From assembly GCA_002378605.1 (NCBI GenBank), contig DFSK01000114.1, forward strand, positions 1 to 8,627: 8,627 bases of DNA. Direction: 5' to 3'. This stretch comes from Alphaproteobacteria bacterium UBA3439. Lineage in GTDB: Bacteria; Pseudomonadota; Alphaproteobacteria; Puniceispirillales; Puniceispirillaceae. The position numbers and the translations under genes were made by a program. Shown here piece after piece: positions 6,593 through 8,627 of the stretch; position 1 is the stretch's first letter, and each line of letters begins with the position of its first letter. The notes below the pieces were generated by a model. That model worked only from the letters and a program-made list of their open reading frames with translations, did no database searches and was not told the origin of the DNA.

Positions 6593-7045
6593 ATGACATC
6601 AATTCGTGCTTTGGATGCGTCAGATTTTGACAATTGGCTGGATGTTTATCGCTTTTACGCTGAACATTACAAATCAGACCTAACTGATGACGGCATATCA
6701 GCAACATGGGCGTGGTTAATGGATGCGGGCCATCCGTTAACAGGCATTGTCGCAGAAGATAAAGGGCAGTTAATCGGTCTTGCACATTACCGGGCAATGC
6801 CAAGTCCATTGCGAGGCGTAAATCTGGGATTTCTGGATGATTTGGTCGTCAAGCCCCAAGACCGGGGCAGTGATGCCGCAAAATTATTACTAGGCGAACT
6901 AAAATCAATTGGCAAAAAAGCGAAATGGGCAAAAATCCGCTGGATTACACGCGATGATAATTATCGTGCCCGCGCCCTTTATGACAAGGTCGCGACAAAA
7001 ACCGACTGGGCCATGTATGAGATGGACATTGATCTGCCACGCTGA
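6593..7045 (+). CDS. GNAT-family N-acetyltransferase
   Basis: A cytoplasmic acetyltransferase of the GNAT fold with unknown acceptor. The 150 residues show the fold's order: SIRALDASDFDNWLDVYRFY at 3-22, VAEDKGQLIGLAHY (53-66), beta-strand 4 plus the acetyl-CoA loop LDDLVVKPQDRGSDAAKLLL (81-100), and the motif B region ITRDDNYRARALYDKVA (118-134). The acetyl-CoA loop is unusual: where relatives have RGxGxG, this has RGSDAA, so the pyrophosphate-binding glycines are reduced to one. ATG 6554 would add 13 residues. ATG 6593 is preferred because GGGAGAG ends 5 nt before it and family members begin near here. The gene stands alone, diverging from the EamA gene and converging with glmS. It is not a close copy of the YpeA-like protein in this window. 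The gene has a structured leader that may control its translation. Confidence 0.85.
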   Translation: MTSIRALDASDFDNWLDVYRFYAEHYKSDLTDDGISATWAWLMDAGHPLTGIVAEDKGQLIGLAHYRAMPSPLRGVNLGFLDDLVVKPQDRGSDAAKLLLGELKSIGKKAKWAKIRWITRDDNYRARALYDKVATKTDWAMYEMDIDLPR

Positions 7046-7067
7046 CAAATCGGTAAGAGGGAAGTGG

Positions 7068-7096
7068 AAACAGTCACATGATCCAGATGGCTGTTT
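7068..7096 (+). terminator. Hairpin after the GNAT gene
   Basis: AAACAGTCA (7068-7076) pairs with TGGCTGTTT (7088-7096) in 9 bp with one G-U wobble and an 11-nt loop, starting 22 nt after the stop codon. The T-run (TTTT, 7094-7097) is inside the 3' arm rather than after it, so termination would be weak. Confidence 0.3.
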
Positions 7097-7118
7097 TGTG
7101 CTGGGCCAAGCCTAGGTT

Positions 7119-7156
7119 ATGTTTGGCGCTGTAAGTCATATTTGGCACTGTAAGTC
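7119..7156. repeat. 19-bp tandem repeat, two copies plus a fragment
   Basis: ATGTTTGGCGCTGTAAGTC (7119-7137) is followed directly by ATATTTGGCACTGTAAGTC (7138-7156), 17 of 19 identical. A third, degraded start (ATATTTAGC) follows at 7157-7165. The second copy supplies the 5' arm of the terminator-like stem described next. Confidence 0.85.
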
Positions 7157-7191
7157 ATATTTAGCTATGGCGGTGCTGTGCAAGTTTTTTT
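7143..7191 (+). terminator. Probable rho-independent terminator (rightward)
   Basis: GGCACTG (7144-7150) pairs with CGGTGCT (7171-7177), with two wobbles and possible wobble extension at both ends. The loop is about 20 nt, and seven Ts follow at 7185-7191, with a further TTTTT at 7196-7200. It would end transcripts from the GNAT gene about 100-145 nt after its stop. The gap of 6-7 nt between stem and T-run is larger than ideal. Nothing equivalent serves glmS on the other strand; GGTCAT/ATGACC (7201-7206, 7234-7239) is only 6 bp. Confidence 0.45.
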
Positions 7192-7292
7192 GGAATTTTT
7201 GGTCATCAGAAATGTCTAAAAACCACAAATATAATGACCTTAAAGTCGCAGTAAAACACAAATAACCTGTCACAAACTACCTACGTTGGCAG

Positions 7293-8627
7293 CTATTCCA
7301 CGGTCACTGATTTTGCCAGATTGCGTGGCTGGTCGACATCAGTGCCTTTTTCAACCGCGGTTAAATAGGCCAAAATCTGCGCTGGAATGGCAAGCAGAAT
7401 GGGCGCAAGAAGCGGATCAACATCAGGCACGGTGATGACCGCGCTTGCATAATCAACCTCGGCGGCCGCCCTTGCTTCGGATAAGAGGATGATTTTGCCA
7501 CCACGGGCGCTGGCCTCGCGAAGATTGCTGCTGGCTTTTGCCATTACCGCATCTGCTGCCAACAACGCAACGATAGGCAAATCTTCTTCAATCAGGGCAA
7601 TTGGCCCATGCTTCATTTCACCAGAGGCAAAGCCTTCAGCATGGATATAGCTTAGCTCTTTCAGTTTTAACGCGCCTTCCATTGCCAGCGGGTAAAGCGC
7701 CCCGCGTCCAAGATAAAGCGCCGATCTGGCTTGCGACAGCTGATGCGCGACTGGCCGGATGGCATCGAATAGCCCAAGGGCTTTGCCAACCAATCCGGGC
7801 AAGGCTTGAATTTCGGCATGGATTGCCTCGGCGCGCGCATCGTCAATTTGTCCCTTGGCCCGCGCCAGCGCCACGGCAAAACACAGCAAAACGGTCAATT
7901 GCGCGGTAAAAGCCTTGGTGCTGGCAACGCCGATTTCCGGCCCTGCCCGCGTTGGCAAAACAGCATCGGCTTCACGCGCAATCGTACTGCTTGGCACATT
8001 GACCAACCCTATTGTTTGCAGACCGCATGACGCTGCATGGCGCATGGCCATCAGCGTATCAAGACTTTCGCCTGATTGCGAAATGGCAATTGCCGTATTA
8101 TAGGGTGCTGTGGCTGGCTGGCGATAATGAAACTCGGATGCCACTTCACAAGTCACCGGCACCCGCGCCAGCGACTCAATCCAATAGCGGGCAATCTGCG
8201 TCGCATAATGGCTGGTTCCCGCTGCCACCATGACAATACCGTCGATAGACCGAAGCGCCTCGTCGCTCATCTGCGCGGTAAGACGGCCAAATTCATTTGT
8301 CATCGCCGCCAATGAATGGGCAATGGCATCAGGCTGTTCGTGAATTTCTTTTTCCATATAGTGGCGATAACCGCCCTTATCGACCAGGCCCGGGCTTGCC
8401 GCCACAATAACCGCCTCACGATTCACTGGCGTGCCATCGGCCTGATAAACCGAAACACCATCGGCGCGAACCAGCGCGTAATCATGATCTTTCAGGTAAA
8501 CCACCTTTCGCGTTAAATGCGACAAAGCAATCGCGTCTGACCCGATATAACAAGCATCATCACCAATGCCCAATGCCAGCGGCGAGGCATTTCGCGCCAC
8601 GATTAATAAATCAGGATGATCAATCGC
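7293..8627 (-). CDS. glmS: Glucosamine-6-phosphate synthase (isomerizing), 5' end beyond window
   Basis: GlmS makes glucosamine-6-phosphate from fructose-6-phosphate and glutamine, the first step to UDP-GlcNAc for peptidoglycan and LPS. The frame stays open to the right edge: nine more codons (AIDHPDLLI) precede the GTG at 8600, so that GTG is internal. The 444 codons here cover about residues 165-608 of a typical 608-residue enzyme. The catalytic N-terminal cysteine and most of the glutaminase domain lie outside. Visible are the end of the glutaminase domain (ARNASPLALGIGDDACYIGSD), the first SIS domain with GTSHYA, AISQSGES and STKAFTAQL, and the second SIS domain with KLKELSYIHAEGF, GEMKHGPIAL and the invariant tail DVDQPRNLAKSVTVE. 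All sugar-phosphate and isomerase motifs are intact. It is more GC-rich than its left neighbours (39 of 60 in 7921-7980). Often glmU lies upstream, but that would be outside this window. Confidence 0.97.
   Translation of the reverse strand, partial: AIDHPDLLIVARNASPLALGIGDDACYIGSDAIALSHLTRKVVYLKDHDYALVRADGVSVYQADGTPVNREAVIVAASPGLVDKGGYRHYMEKEIHEQPDAIAHSLAAMTNEFGRLTAQMSDEALRSIDGIVMVAAGTSHYATQIARYWIESLARVPVTCEVASEFHYRQPATAPYNTAIAISQSGESLDTLMAMRHAASCGLQTIGLVNVPSSTIAREADAVLPTRAGPEIGVASTKAFTAQLTVLLCFAVALARAKGQIDDARAEAIHAEIQALPGLVGKALGLFDAIRPVAHQLSQARSALYLGRGALYPLAMEGALKLKELSYIHAEGFASGEMKHGPIALIEEDLPIVALLAADAVMAKASSNLREASARGGKIILLSEARAAAEVDYASAVITVPDVDPLLAPILLAIPAQILAYLTAVEKGTDVDQPRNLAKSVTVE

Noticed and set aside
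7096..7123. Possible promoter (TTGTGC, then TATGTT) for a short RNA ending at the T-run near 7190
   Set aside because: Both hexamers match consensus poorly, so a small RNA gene is not supported.
7201..7239. GGTCAT/ATGACC inverted repeat as the glmS terminator
   Set aside because: Only 6 bp with a 27-nt loop, and on the glmS strand it is followed by A-runs rather than T-runs.
7601..8516. Several plus-strand open frames opposite glmS, up to about 100 codons
   Set aside because: They are antisense to a well-conserved gene, overlap one another, lack ribosome sites and resemble no protein family.
8598..8600. GTG as a start of a short GlmS-like SIS protein
   Set aside because: The frame stays open to the window edge with GlmS-like residues (AIDHPDLLI) upstream, so this is internal to a full-length glmS.

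Overview
This window looks like an ordinary chromosomal stretch from a Gram-negative proteobacterium, most likely an alphaproteobacterium of moderate GC. The evidence is an LptD of the alphaproteobacterial type (LPS is therefore present), a GlmS with the canonical C-terminus, and closely packed short genes. A marine, SAR116-like lineage is a guess from overall style and is not demonstrated. No insertion sequence, phage gene, CRISPR array, tRNA or rRNA was recognised.

Layout, left to right. (1) 1-188 is non-coding and holds two adjacent 13-bp tandem duplications. (2) A GT4-family glycosyltransferase (189-1328, +) is followed after 60 bp by lptD (1389-3551, +, TTG start); both fit envelope/LPS work. 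(3) lptD converges, with a 40-bp gap, on a leftward group: a LysE/RhtB-type exporter (3592-4182), a YpeA-like GNAT acetyltransferase (4199-4630) and a DNA-deoxyinosine glycosylase of the uracil-DNA glycosylase superfamily (4743-5270). The first two are 16 bp apart and probably share a transcript. (4) A very AT-rich spacer (20 G/C in the 100 bases 5321-5420) separates these from an EamA/DMT transporter (5427-6314, -). (5) A divergent 278-bp intergenic region separates EamA from a second GNAT acetyltransferase (6593-7045, +). (6) A 247-bp spacer holds a 19-bp tandem repeat that overlaps a likely terminator. (7) The right edge carries the C-terminal three quarters of glmS (7293-8627, -), cut by the window end.

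The genes do not form one pathway. The shared theme is loose: GlmS makes glucosamine-6-phosphate, the amino-sugar precursor of LPS and peptidoglycan, LptD inserts LPS into the outer membrane, and the glycosyltransferase may decorate LPS or another glycan. The rest are housekeeping or accessory enzymes and transporters.

I see no clear undescribed multi-gene system. The signal most worth testing is in the leader of the second acetyltransferase gene. There a 10-bp helix that would bury part of a strong Shine-Dalgarno sequence competes with a 7-bp helix that would leave it free. This is the arrangement expected of a translational switch, but it is a hand-found pairing without comparative support.
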